Positions 42,207-50,907 of a DNA stretch of 64,000 nt are shown here, piece by piece. The stretch comes from DATFDN01 sp035685165 (lineage in GTDB: Bacteria > Pseudomonadota > Alphaproteobacteria > Acetobacterales > Acetobacteraceae), in contig DASRBI010000010.1 of assembly GCA_035685165.1 (NCBI GenBank), positions 124,001-188,000 of the forward strand, written 5' to 3'. The position numbers and the translations under genes were made by a program. Under the pieces are notes generated by a model. It was not told where the DNA came from and searched no databases. It worked only from the letters and a program-made list of their open reading frames with translations. Position 1 is the stretch's first letter. Each line of letters opens with the position of its first letter.

Positions 42207-43481
42207 ATGAGTGCGATCGCCGACCTAATTGCGCGCGAGATTCTCGACAGCCGCGGCAATCCCACCATCGAGGCCGAGGTGGTGCTGGACAGCGGCGCCC
42301 ACGGCCGCGCCGCCGTGCCTTCCGGCGCCTCCACCGGCGCGCACGAGGCGGTGGAGCTGCGCGACTTCGGTGCCGCGCGCTACGGCGGCAAGGGCGTCCG
42401 CCAAGCCATCGCCAACGTGGAGGGCGAGATTTTCGACGCCATCGGCGGGATGGACGCGGCGGAGCAGGTGAAGATCGACGACATCCTGATCGACCTCGAC
42501 GGCACGCCGAACAAGTCCCGCCTCGGCGCCAACGCGATCCTCGCCGTCTCTCTCGCGCTGGCGAAGGCGGCGGCCGAGGATCTCGGCGTGCCGCTCTATC
42601 GCTATGTCGGCGGCGTCTACGCCCGCACCCTGCCGGTGCCGATGATGAACATCATCAATGGCGGCAAGCACGCCGACAATCCGATCGACATCCAGGAATT
42701 CATGATTCAGCCGGTCGGCGCCGGCACGATCGCCGACGGCGTGCGGATGGGAGCGGAGGTGTTCGCCGCCCTCAAGAAGGGCCTGCACGACGCCGGCCAC
42801 AGCACGAACGTGGGCGACGAGGGCGGCTTCGCGCCGAACCTCAAATCGGCCGACGAAGCCTTGGCCTTCATCGCGCGGGCCTGCGAGGCCGCGGGCTACC
42901 GGCCGGGCGAAGACATCACCTTCGCGCTCGACTGCGCGGCCACCGAATTCTTCAAGGATGGCCGCTACGAGCTCGCAGGCGAGGGCAAGAGCTTCGATGC
43001 CGCTGGCATGGCCAAGTATCTTGAGGAGCTGGTCGGCCGCTACCCGATCGTCTCGATCGAGGACGGCTGCGCCGAGGACGACTGGGCGGGCTGGAAGCAC
43101 CTCAATTCGGTGCTCGGCAAGCGCGTGCAGCTTGTGGGTGATGATTTGTTCGTCACCAACCCGCAGCGCCTTCGCCGCGGCATCGCGGAAGGCAGCGCCA
43201 ATGCGATCCTGGTCAAGGTGAACCAGATCGGCACGCTCTCGGAGACGCTGGAGACGGTGGAGATCGCCCATAAGGCCGGGATGCGGGCCGTGATGAGCCA
43301 CCGCTCGGGCGAGACCGAGGACGCGACCATCGCCGACCTCGCGGTGGCGACGAATTGCGGGCAGATCAAGACCGGCAGCCTTGCCCGCAGCGACCGCACC
43401 GCCAAATACAACCAGCTCATCCGCATCGAGGCCGAACTGGGCTCCGCAGCGCGTTACGCGGGGCGGGCGATTTTGCGCTAG
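42207..43481 (+). CDS. eno: enolase
   Basis: This 424-residue glycolytic enzyme interconverts 2-phosphoglycerate and phosphoenolpyruvate. Family motifs are AREILDSRGNPTIEAEV, VPSGASTGAHEA, the metal ligands in ALDCAATEF, SIEDGCAEDD and LVGDDLFVTNP, and the terminal MSHRSGETEDATIADLAVA. The ATG at 42207 gives the family start. The gene is followed by an FtsB-like gene, a conserved pairing. Confidence 0.97.
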   Translation: MSAIADLIAREILDSRGNPTIEAEVVLDSGAHGRAAVPSGASTGAHEAVELRDFGAARYGGKGVRQAIANVEGEIFDAIGGMDAAEQVKIDDILIDLDGTPNKSRLGANAILAVSLALAKAAAEDLGVPLYRYVGGVYARTLPVPMMNIINGGKHADNPIDIQEFMIQPVGAGTIADGVRMGAEVFAALKKGLHDAGHSTNVGDEGGFAPNLKSADEALAFIARACEAAGYRPGEDITFALDCAATEFFKDGRYELAGEGKSFDAAGMAKYLEELVGRYPIVSIEDGCAEDDWAGWKHLNSVLGKRVQLVGDDLFVTNPQRLRRGIAEGSANAILVKVNQIGTLSETLETVEIAHKAGMRAVMSHRSGETEDATIADLAVATNCGQIKTGSLARSDRTAKYNQLIRIEAELGSAARYAGRAILR

Positions 43482-43510
43482 ACTGCGTCACGAATCGGCG
43501 GGCGGGCGGA

Positions 43511-43840
43511 ATGGAGATCGGTCGGGCCATCAAGCGGCGGGTGCGCGTGGTCGCCGCGCCGGCGTTCTTCCTGGCGCTCGTCGGCTATTTCGGCTGGAAC
43601 GTCGCCCACGGTGATCACGGGCTGGTCGCCGAAGCCGCGCGCGAGAAGCTGCTCGCCCAAGCGAAGCAGGATTTGGCGGACGCCCAGGCCGAGCGCGACG
43701 CGTGGGCCAACCGGGTGAGCGGGCTGCAAGCCGACCACATCGATGCCGACATGCTGGACGAGCAGGCGCGGGCGATGCTCAACCTGTCCGATCCGGCGGA
43801 CGTGATCTTGATGTATCCCGATAAGGACAAGCTTTATTAG
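43511..43840 (+). CDS. septum formation initiator family protein (FtsB/DivIC-like)
   Basis: This 109-residue protein has a short cytoplasmic N-terminus, one membrane helix (VVAAPAFFLALVGYFGWNVA, residues about 13-33) and a coiled coil (LLAQAKQDLADAQAERDAW). The end contains DMLDEQARAMLNLSDPADV. FtsB-type proteins join FtsL and FtsQ at the division site. Position 29 bases after eno supports the call. Confidence 0.88.
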   Translation: MEIGRAIKRRVRVVAAPAFFLALVGYFGWNVAHGDHGLVAEAAREKLLAQAKQDLADAQAERDAWANRVSGLQADHIDADMLDEQARAMLNLSDPADVILMYPDKDKLY

Positions 43841-43871
43841 CCGCTGCGGCCCTTGCGAGGAGGAGACCCCG

Positions 43872-44771
43872 ATGCAACTCGGCACGCTCATTCCGCAGAA
43901 CGACATCGGCGGCGAGCCGTCGGCGGTGAAGGAGTTCGCGCTGGCGGCCGAGGAACTCGGCTACGACTATTTGGAAGCTGCCGACCACGTGCTTGGGGTG
44001 AATGCCGCGAGCCGCCCGAACTGGGGCAATCTCAACACCTCCGCCGACTGGTTCCACGACCCGTTCGTGCTGTTCGGCTTCCTCGCCCCGATCAGCCGCC
44101 TGGGCTTCGCCACCGGAGTGCTGATTCTTGCCCAGCGGCAGGCGGTGCTGGTGGCGAAGCAGGCGGCGTGCCTCGACGTGCTGTGCGGGGGCCGGTTCCG
44201 CCTGGGCGTCGGCGTCGGATGGAACGAGGCGGAGTTCGTCGGCCTGAACGAGAATTTCCACAATCGCGGCCGCCGCTCCGAGGAGCAGGTGCAGGTCATG
44301 CAGGCGTTGTGGGCCAACCAGCACGTGACGTTCGCGGGCAAGTATCACCGGATCGAGGATGCCGGCATCAACCCGCGCCCGGCCGCGGGCAAGGTGCCGC
44401 TCTGGTTCGGTGGCCATCACGACAACACGCTGCGCCGGATCGCCAAATACGGCGACGGCTGGATGATGCTCGCCCTGCCTCCGGGACCGGAAGCCACGGC
44501 GGCCTTCGATACCCTGCGCCGCTACACGGAGCAGGAGGGGCGCGATCCGGGTTCGATCGGGATCGAGATCTGGACCTCGACCGCGCAGCACCCCGACGAG
44601 AAGGGCTGGCGGGAGGAGGTGCGATTCTGGAAAGCGGCCGGAGTGACGCATGTCACGCTCGCCAGCACCCACGGCCGCGGCATCCACAAGCGCCTCGCCG
44701 GCCGCAGCATGGACGATCACTTGGAGGCACTGCGGCGGTTCAAGGCGGCGGTGGGCGACTTGCTGCAATAG
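43872..44771 (+). CDS. LLM class flavin-dependent oxidoreductase
   Basis: This 299-residue luciferase-like TIM-barrel protein has FALAAEELGYDYLEAADHVL, LGFATGVLILAQRQAVLVAKQAA, RFRLGVGVGWNEAEF and VPLWFGGH. Bacterial luciferase-like monooxygenases use reduced FMN or F420; the cofactor and substrate are not decided by sequence. An AGGAGG site precedes the ATG. Confidence 0.88.
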   Translation: MQLGTLIPQNDIGGEPSAVKEFALAAEELGYDYLEAADHVLGVNAASRPNWGNLNTSADWFHDPFVLFGFLAPISRLGFATGVLILAQRQAVLVAKQAACLDVLCGGRFRLGVGVGWNEAEFVGLNENFHNRGRRSEEQVQVMQALWANQHVTFAGKYHRIEDAGINPRPAAGKVPLWFGGHHDNTLRRIAKYGDGWMMLALPPGPEATAAFDTLRRYTEQEGRDPGSIGIEIWTSTAQHPDEKGWREEVRFWKAAGVTHVTLASTHGRGIHKRLAGRSMDDHLEALRRFKAAVGDLLQ

Positions 44772-44786
44772 GCACGCTGCCCGCGC

Positions 44787-44895
44787 CAGGTGTACACCTG
44801 ATCCGCCAACTCACCGCCAGGTGATCACTTGAGGTCGCGTACGGTTCCTGAAGTGACAACTTGCCTTAATCGGGGGCCGTTTAGGTGTACACCAA
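44787..44895. promoter_or_regulatory. array of four phased 14-bp dyads
   Basis: The four sites are CAGGTGTACACCTG (44787-44800, perfect palindrome), CAGGTGATCACTTG (44818-44831), GAAGTGACAACTTG (44850-44863) and TAGGTGTACACCAA (44882-44895). They share the pattern ARGTG-N-N-CA/AAC-YT. Their centres are 31, 32 and 32 bp apart, three helical turns. They lie between two convergent genes rather than in front of one. They look like binding sites for a dimeric protein; which protein is unknown. Confidence 0.55.
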
Positions 44896-44974
44896 AGTTC
44901 GGGCACCTGCCGGCAGATGTCACACAGCCGACGCAAGCGCCTCGAGGCATTCCGCTGCGAATGCAGCGCAGCAC

Positions 44975-47500
44975 TCACGCCGCCACCTCCTCCACCTGCA
45001 CCACGCCCAAGAGCCGCGCCTGCAAGGCATGGTCCTCCTCCAGCCGGCGCGCGGATCCCTCGTAGGCGACCTGCCCGTTCACCAGCGCGTACGCATGATT
45101 GGCGATCGGCAGCACGGTTTCGGCGTGGTGCTCCACGATCACCATCGCCACTTTGCCGCGCAGCCGCACCAGCGCCTCCATCACCTCCTTCACGATGGCG
45201 GGCGCCAGCCCCTCGAACGGCTCGTCCAGCAGAATGAGGCGGCTCGGCACCACCAGGGCGCGTGCGATCGCCACCATCTGCCGCTCGCCGCCCGAGAGGT
45301 TCTCCGCCTTCGCGCGCTGACGTTCGCGCAGGCGCGGGAACAGCGCGAACACCTCCTCGATCGAGATTCCGCCCGGTCGCGCGGCGAGCCTCAGATTCTC
45401 CACCACTGTCAAATTGGGAAACAGCCGCCGTCCCTCCGGCACCAGTGCGATGCCGGCGCGGTTGATCTCGTAGCTCGGCAACCGCGTGATCTCGCGCCCG
45501 TCAAACGACACGCGCCCCGCGTGCGGGCGCAGCGTGCCGGTGATCGCGCGCAAGAGCGTCGTCTTGCCGACGCCGTTACGCCCGAGCAGTGCCACCGCTT
45601 CGCCCTCGCGCACCGTGAAATCGAGGCCCGTGAGCACCGTGCTCCCGCCATAGCCGACCGCGAGCCCCTCCACCTTCAGCAAGTCCTTGGCATCCGCGGG
45701 CAGCGCCGCCGGCGCGGCGTATCCGCCGGAGCCGCCCTTGCCCGCCGCGCCCAGATAGGCGCTGATCACCTCGGGATCGGCCGCCACCTCCGCCGGTGCG
45801 CCGTCGGCGATCAGCCGTCCCTGATGCAGCACCGTGATGCGATCCGAGAGCTTCAGCACGCGGTCGATGTCGTGCTCGATCAGCAGCACCGCATGGGTGT
45901 CGGCGAGCTTGCGAATCAAGCCGCCGACCACGATCCGGTCCGCCTCCGCCAAACCGGCCAGCGGCTCGTCGAGCAAAAGCAGCCTTGCGTCGGTCGCCAG
46001 CGTGATCGCGATTTCCAAGAGCCGCTTGGCGCCGTGCGGCAGGTTCTTGCAGAGCGCCGCCGCGTTGTCCTCCAGGCCGACCGCCTGCAGCAGCGACCAG
46101 ACGCGCAGGTTCATCGCGTCGTTGCCATGCGCATCGGTTATGAAGGCGCGCCAGCGGCGCGCGAAGCCGCTCACGTCCTTCGCCTGTACAGCGATCCGAA
46201 CGTTCTCGAACACGGTCAGCTCGGGGAAGACCGAGAGGATCTGGAACGACCGCCCGATGCCGAGCTGCGCGCGGCGGTGCATGGAGGTACGGGTGATGTC
46301 GCGCCCTTCGAACACGATCGAGCCCGCATTCGGCGCCAGCGCGCCGGAAAGCATGTTGAACAAGGTGGTCTTGCCGGCGCCGTTCGGCCCGATCACGCTG
46401 TGCAGCCGGAACGGATACACGTCGAGCGCGATGTCGTTCGCCGTCACCAGGTTGCCAAAGCGTTTGGAAAGCCCGCGCAGCGCCAGCACGGGGCGCGACG
46501 GATCGGCCTCGATCGCGCCGCGCGCGAGCGGCGGGATCATCGCGGGGCGCGGCGGGATCGTGGAGCGCACCAAAGTCCAGCCGGGAATCCGCAGCACTCG
46601 CTGCACCAGCCCGACAATCCCCTCCGGCGACAGCAGCGCGAAGATGATGATGATCGGCGCGAAGATCAGCCACCACGCCTCGAGCAGCGAGGAGAGCTGG
46701 TCCTGCAGCAGCGTGAAGGCCACCGCGCCCGCGAGCGGCCCGAGGAACTGGTGCACGCCGCCCAGCACGACCATGAGGAGCGCATCGCCCGCGTGCTGCC
46801 AGCTCAGATTGTCGGCATAGGCGCCGCGCAGCATCAAGGCGAGGAGGCCGCCGCCATAACCTATGATCGCTCCCATGATCACGAAGGCGCTGAACTTCAG
46901 CTTGAACGTGTTGTAGCCGAGGCTCCTCATCCGCAGATCGTTGTCGCGCATCGCTTGCAGCGCGCGGCCGAACGGCGCGTGCACCAGCCGCCACATCGCC
47001 CACATCACGAGGCAGACGGTCACGACCACGAACGCGTGGAAGCCGAGATCGGTCTTGAAGATCGGGCGCGGCACGTCCTGCATCCCGTTCTCGCCGCCCG
47101 TCAGTGCCGTCCACTTGAAGGCGATCTCGAAGGCGATCTGCGAGAAGGCGAGCGTCAGCAGTGAAAAATAGAGCCCGCGCCGGCGCAGGATGATCATCGC
47201 GATCGCAGCGCCGAGTACGACCGAGAAGGCGATTGCGAAGATCAGCGCCTCGATCTCATTGCCGAGGAAGTTCTTGAGCCCGATCGCGACCGCGTAGCTC
47301 GCGGTGCCGAAGAACACCGAGGCGCCGAAGGGAACAAGGCCAGTGTAGCCCACCAGCAGGTTCACGCCCGCACCGTACAGCACATAGATCGCGATCTGCG
47401 TGATCAGGGCCACTGGCGCGCCGATCCCGAGCCAGAGCCCGGTCAGTGCGACCAGGCTGAGGAATATCCACAGGACCGGATGGCGCAGCGCGGTGCTCAT
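44975..47500 (-). CDS. branched-chain amino acid-type ABC transporter, LivM-LivG-LivF fusion
   Basis: One open frame of 841 residues joins three usually separate proteins. It begins with a LivM-like permease (about 1-310, GAGVNLLVGYTGLVPFGASVF). Next is a LivG-like ATPase (about 330-580, Walker A GPNGAGKTT, LLLLDEPLAGL). Last is a LivF-like ATPase (about 600-841, Walker A GRNGVGKTT, signature LSGGERQ, LILLDEPFEGL). The ATG at 47500 overlaps the livH stop in ATGA, which decides the start. With LivH and the binding protein this makes a complete importer; the ligand could be an amino acid or an aromatic or amide compound. Confidence 0.92.
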   Translation of the reverse strand: MSTALRHPVLWIFLSLVALTGLWLGIGAPVALITQIAIYVLYGAGVNLLVGYTGLVPFGASVFFGTASYAVAIGLKNFLGNEIEALIFAIAFSVVLGAAIAMIILRRRGLYFSLLTLAFSQIAFEIAFKWTALTGGENGMQDVPRPIFKTDLGFHAFVVVTVCLVMWAMWRLVHAPFGRALQAMRDNDLRMRSLGYNTFKLKFSAFVIMGAIIGYGGGLLALMLRGAYADNLSWQHAGDALLMVVLGGVHQFLGPLAGAVAFTLLQDQLSSLLEAWWLIFAPIIIIFALLSPEGIVGLVQRVLRIPGWTLVRSTIPPRPAMIPPLARGAIEADPSRPVLALRGLSKRFGNLVTANDIALDVYPFRLHSVIGPNGAGKTTLFNMLSGALAPNAGSIVFEGRDITRTSMHRRAQLGIGRSFQILSVFPELTVFENVRIAVQAKDVSGFARRWRAFITDAHGNDAMNLRVWSLLQAVGLEDNAAALCKNLPHGAKRLLEIAITLATDARLLLLDEPLAGLAEADRIVVGGLIRKLADTHAVLLIEHDIDRVLKLSDRITVLHQGRLIADGAPAEVAADPEVISAYLGAAGKGGSGGYAAPAALPADAKDLLKVEGLAVGYGGSTVLTGLDFTVREGEAVALLGRNGVGKTTLLRAITGTLRPHAGRVSFDGREITRLPSYEINRAGIALVPEGRRLFPNLTVVENLRLAARPGGISIEEVFALFPRLRERQRAKAENLSGGERQMVAIARALVVPSRLILLDEPFEGLAPAIVKEVMEALVRLRGKVAMVIVEHHAETVLPIANHAYALVNGQVAYEGSARRLEEDHALQARLLGVVQVEEVAA

Positions 47501-48366
47501 TCGAACCGCTCCCACCGCTCACCAAGCAGGCCGCGCGGGCGCAGCAGCAGCACGATAGCCATGAACACGTACATCACGGCATTCGCCGCGTCGGGCTGGA
47601 ACTGGATGGTGATCGCCGTCACGACGCCGACCAGCAGCCCGGCGATCACCGCGCCGGCGAACGAACCCAACCCGCCGATCACCACGACGACGAAGGCCGG
47701 CATGATCGCGCCCTCCGACATCGAAGGGGTGACGGTCCAAAGAGGCGCGGCCAGCACGCCGGCCACACCCGCGAGGCAGCAGCCGAGTCCGAACGCGCCG
47801 GTCAGCACGCGCGGCAGCGGAATGCCGAGCAGGCCGACCATCTCGGGATCGCGCGCGCCGGCGCGCAGGATGCGCCCGAACGGCGTGAGCTGCATGAAGG
47901 CCCAAAGCCCGAGCAGGATCGCGACCGTGATCAGGAACACCGCTAGCCGGTATTTGGTGATTAGCACCGGACCCCACATGTAGATGCCGGAAAGGAAGGC
48001 GGGGGGGCTGAACGGCTGGCCAATGCCGCCGTAAACGAGCCGCAGCAGCGCCTCGATCATCAGCGCCAGCGCGAAGGTGATGATCAGGCTGACCAGCGGC
48101 TCCTTGTCGTAAAGCTGGCGGATCAGCGTGCGTTCCACCGCCATGCCGACCAGCCCGACCAGGATCGGCGCCACCAGGATCGAGGCCGCGCCGAAATAGC
48201 CGAACAGCGAGACCGTGAAAAACGCGCCGAGGGCAAAGAAATTGCCGTGCGCGAAGTTCACGATCCCCAACAGGCCGAAGATGATGGAAAGCCCGATCGC
48301 GATCAGCACATAAAGGCCGCCCAGCACGAGGCCGGCCGCCACCTGTGACAGCAGAATGTTCAGCAT
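47497..48366 (-). CDS. livH: branched-chain amino acid-type ABC transporter permease LivH
   Basis: This 289-residue inner-membrane permease has eight or so helices and the LivH motifs LIAIGLSIIFGLLGIVNFAHGNFFALGAF and GRILRAGARDPEMVGLLGIPL. It forms the channel with the LivM part of the fused downstream protein. It overlaps that gene by 4 bases and follows the binding-protein gene by 25 bases. Confidence 0.93.
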   Translation of the reverse strand: MLNILLSQVAAGLVLGGLYVLIAIGLSIIFGLLGIVNFAHGNFFALGAFFTVSLFGYFGAASILVAPILVGLVGMAVERTLIRQLYDKEPLVSLIITFALALMIEALLRLVYGGIGQPFSPPAFLSGIYMWGPVLITKYRLAVFLITVAILLGLWAFMQLTPFGRILRAGARDPEMVGLLGIPLPRVLTGAFGLGCCLAGVAGVLAAPLWTVTPSMSEGAIMPAFVVVVIGGLGSFAGAVIAGLLVGVVTAITIQFQPDAANAVMYVFMAIVLLLRPRGLLGERWERFE

Positions 48367-48391
48367 GATGGCCTCCGCGGCCTAGGCCACC

Positions 48392-49645
48392 TCAGCTCAT
48401 GGTGCAGCCGTTGGCGGCGGGCGAGCCGAACACTTGATCGAGCTCGGCCGCGCTCTTCGGCACCGTGGCGATCACGTCGAAATAGTCCCACTTGTCCGTG
48501 ATCTTCGGCTTTACCTGCACCACCAGGTTCTTCAACATCATCTGGTGGTCGCCCTTGCGGTAGGAATAGGGGCTGTCGGCGGTGCCGCCTTGCCAGCTCT
48601 CCAGCGCGGCGATGATGGCGTCGGGCTCGGTCGACTTCGCCGCGTCGATGGAATCGAACAGCGATTTCGCCGTGATCCATCCCATCCACGCCTTGTCGGC
48701 GGCCGGCTTGCCATATTTCTTGAGGTAGGCGTCGGCGAAGGCTTGCTCCTCGGGGGGGTTGGCCGGGTTCTTGTACCACCAGAGCGATGTGTAGAGGCCG
48801 GTCGCCGCCTCGGGACCGACCGACCAGATATCTGTATCCCCGATGGCGATCTCGCAAATCGGTATCTTGCCCTTCATTCCCATCTCGGCCCACTGCTTGA
48901 GGAAGGTCGAGAGATCACCGGCCGGCACGCCGCCCAGGATCATGTCCGGCTTGGCATCGCGGATCTTGAGAATGAACGAGCTGTAGTCGGGCGTATTCAG
49001 GGGCACGCTGTCGTCGCCAACGATCGTGCCGCCCGCCTTGGTCAGCAGCTCCTTGAACGACTTGGCGATGTCCTGGCCGAACGCATAGGAGGCGGTGAGG
49101 AAATACCACCGCTTGCCCTTCTCTAGCAGGAAGGGCGCGAACATCGCCGCCTGCACCGCAACCGGGGTATTCAGGCGGAACGTGTAGCGGTTGCAGTTCT
49201 TGCCGGTGATGTCGGTCGCTGCCGCGTTGTCGATGATGAACGGCACCTTCAGGCGCGCGGCGGTGGCTTCCTCGGCAAGTGCGCTCGAGCTCAGCGCCCC
49301 GCCGAGCACTGCGACGACGCCCGCTTCCTGAATCAGCTTCTGAAAGTTCTGCTGCGCACCCTGCGGGCTCGGCTCGTCATACCAGACGAGCTCGGCGGGC
49401 TTGCCCATGACCGTGTTTTTGCGCTGCTCCAGCGCCAGCATGGTGCCGTTGGCGAGGTATTCGGTCTGCGCTGCGATGTCGCCGGTCTTGGCGAGCAAAA
49501 GGCCGATCTTCACTGTATCGGCCGCGCGGGCGGAACGCGTGTGGACGAACGGCGCCGCCAGCGCTGCCGCGCCGAGCGCCGAAGCGCCGCGCAGCACGTC
49601 GCGGCGGCGCGGCAGGAGCAGGTTCGTGTTCTCGCCCTTTGACAT
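48392..49645 (-). CDS. ABC transporter substrate-binding protein, LivJ-type
   Basis: This 417-residue periplasmic protein has a twin-arginine-like signal (RRRDVLRGASALGAAALAAP) and then the type I fold starting VKIGLLLAKTGDIAAQTEYL. It contains GGALSSSALAEEA and DIILGG-like MILGGVPAGD segments. It delivers the ligand to the LivH/LivM channel. A strong AGGAGG site precedes the ATG. The ligand cannot be told, but similar genes near aromatic-degradation genes often serve aromatic acids or amides. Confidence 0.9.
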   Translation of the reverse strand: MSKGENTNLLLPRRRDVLRGASALGAAALAAPFVHTRSARAADTVKIGLLLAKTGDIAAQTEYLANGTMLALEQRKNTVMGKPAELVWYDEPSPQGAQQNFQKLIQEAGVVAVLGGALSSSALAEEATAARLKVPFIIDNAAATDITGKNCNRYTFRLNTPVAVQAAMFAPFLLEKGKRWYFLTASYAFGQDIAKSFKELLTKAGGTIVGDDSVPLNTPDYSSFILKIRDAKPDMILGGVPAGDLSTFLKQWAEMGMKGKIPICEIAIGDTDIWSVGPEAATGLYTSLWWYKNPANPPEEQAFADAYLKKYGKPAADKAWMGWITAKSLFDSIDAAKSTEPDAIIAALESWQGGTADSPYSYRKGDHQMMLKNLVVQVKPKITDKWDYFDVIATVPKSAAELDQVFGSPAANGCTMS

Positions 49646-49800
49646 TATCGGGTTCCTCCCTGTTCGTTCGGTTTATCGCATCGGCCGTTTGCGTGACCGG
49701 CCGCTTGGTCAGCATATTCCAGAACAGATCGCCCGGATCGTCCAGGGCGGCCTCGCGCAGCGGCGGCGGCGATCCAGGGCCGCGGCACCTTATGCGGTTC

Positions 49801-50676
49801 CTACGGCGCGCCCTCCCACAATTCGTCCGATTCAACCCGCCGCCGCAGCAATCCCTGCTCGCCCGCATAGCGGAGCGCCAGCGCCAGCGCCGGGGCCAGC
49901 GCCGCGCGATCGGAAATACCCGTTCCCGCCGGCCCAGGAGCGGCTTCCCACGAGGCCGCGACCATCCGCACCAGTTCCGCCACCAGTTCGCCGCGCCGTT
50001 CGGCGAGCGTGCGGGAGACGACAAGCAGATGGTTCACCGGCACGAACCCGTGCCTGCGAAAGAACGCCTCCCCGGCGGCAGCGGGATCGGGGAACACGGT
50101 GCGCAGCGCGGGATCGTCCGGCACGTCGTTGCCGACGATCGCCGCGTCGATCTCGCCGGCGCGCAGCATCGCCAGAAGCTCCTGACCGGGGCGCGCGCGC
50201 TCGGCGAAGGGCGGATCGCGGTACTCCGCCACATGCGCGTCCTCGAAGGTGATCCAGCGCATCCGCTCGGGGCGGATCCCGTAATCGTCGGCGAGAATGC
50301 CGCGCAGCCACATCCCCGTGGTCTGGCTGTAGGCGCGCACGCCAACGCGCATACCTGCGAGATCGGCCGGCCCGCGCAGATCGCAGTTCGCACGGCAAAG
50401 CAGCGCGGCCTCCTGGAACCGCGCCACCAGCACCACCGGCAGCAGGACGAGCGGCTTGCCGTAGGCCTCGGCCTGCAAGAACGTCGCGATCGCCATTTCC
50501 GACACGTCGAATCTTCCCTCGCGCACCATCGGCGCGAAGGCGCGGCTGATCGGCGCGACCTCGGCGAACTCAAGCCGCAGGCGCGCGGAGCCCGTCTGCC
50601 CGGCTTTCAGCGCGCGCGTGTGCGGATAGGTGCCGATCGCCGCCCGCAGCACCGGCACCGCTTGGGTCGCCGCCAC
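49801..50676 (-). CDS. NMT1/PhnD-like substrate-binding fold protein
   Basis: This 291-residue protein lacks a signal peptide. It has the periplasmic-binding-protein-like fold (FAPMVREGRFDVSEMAIATF, DLAGMRVGVRAYSQTTGMWLRG, MLRAGEIDAAIVGND). Proteins annotated 4,5-dihydroxyphthalate decarboxylase belong to this group and lack export signals. That fits the GalB-like gene in the same unit, but the reaction is inference. It starts at GTG 50676, 3 bases after the upstream stop. Confidence 0.7.
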   Translation of the reverse strand: MAATQAVPVLRAAIGTYPHTRALKAGQTGSARLRLEFAEVAPISRAFAPMVREGRFDVSEMAIATFLQAEAYGKPLVLLPVVLVARFQEAALLCRANCDLRGPADLAGMRVGVRAYSQTTGMWLRGILADDYGIRPERMRWITFEDAHVAEYRDPPFAERARPGQELLAMLRAGEIDAAIVGNDVPDDPALRTVFPDPAAAGEAFFRRHGFVPVNHLLVVSRTLAERRGELVAELVRMVAASWEAAPGPAGTGISDRAALAPALALALRYAGEQGLLRRRVESDELWEGAP

Positions 50677-50679
50677 GCC

Positions 50680-50907
50680 CTAGGCCTTTGCGCCGAACGG
50701 GCGATAGACGAGGCCCGGCGTCGCCAGCTTCTCGCGCATCCCGCAAATACCCAGCCCAAGCTCACCCGCTTCGCTCTTCCGCAGCACGTCCCCTTCGCGG
50801 CACTGCTCCACCGCGACATGGATCATCCAGTTGTCGGCGCCGTAGCGGGCGAAATCCCGCACCCGCGCACGATCGAGTTGCGGGGGATCGGTCAGGACCA
50901 CGTTCAT
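50680..50907 (-). CDS. hypothetical protein between GalB-like and binding-fold genes
   Basis: This 75-residue soluble protein begins MNVVLTDPPQLDRARVRDFA and has ADNWMIHVAVEQC and two further cysteines-containing turns (GLGICGM). It overlaps the GalB-like gene by 4 bases and the next gene starts 3 bases after its stop, so it is clearly translated in this operon. I do not recognise the family. It could be a small dioxygenase-type subunit, but no motif supports that. Confidence 0.55.
   Translation of the reverse strand: MNVVLTDPPQLDRARVRDFARYGADNWMIHVAVEQCREGDVLRKSEAGELGLGICGMREKLATPGLVYRPFGAKA

Noticed and set aside
44947..44964. GCATTC...GAATGC inverted repeat as a fifth site of the dyad array
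   Set aside because: Its sequence does not match ARGTG-type dyads and its centre (44955.5) is off the 32-bp register; a weak partial match near 44914-44927 is in register but lacks the right half.
44885..47164. Plus-strand open frame of over 750 codons antisense to the ABC transporter fusion
   Set aside because: Arg/His/Gln-rich with no domain; it is the complement of a well-defined transporter gene.
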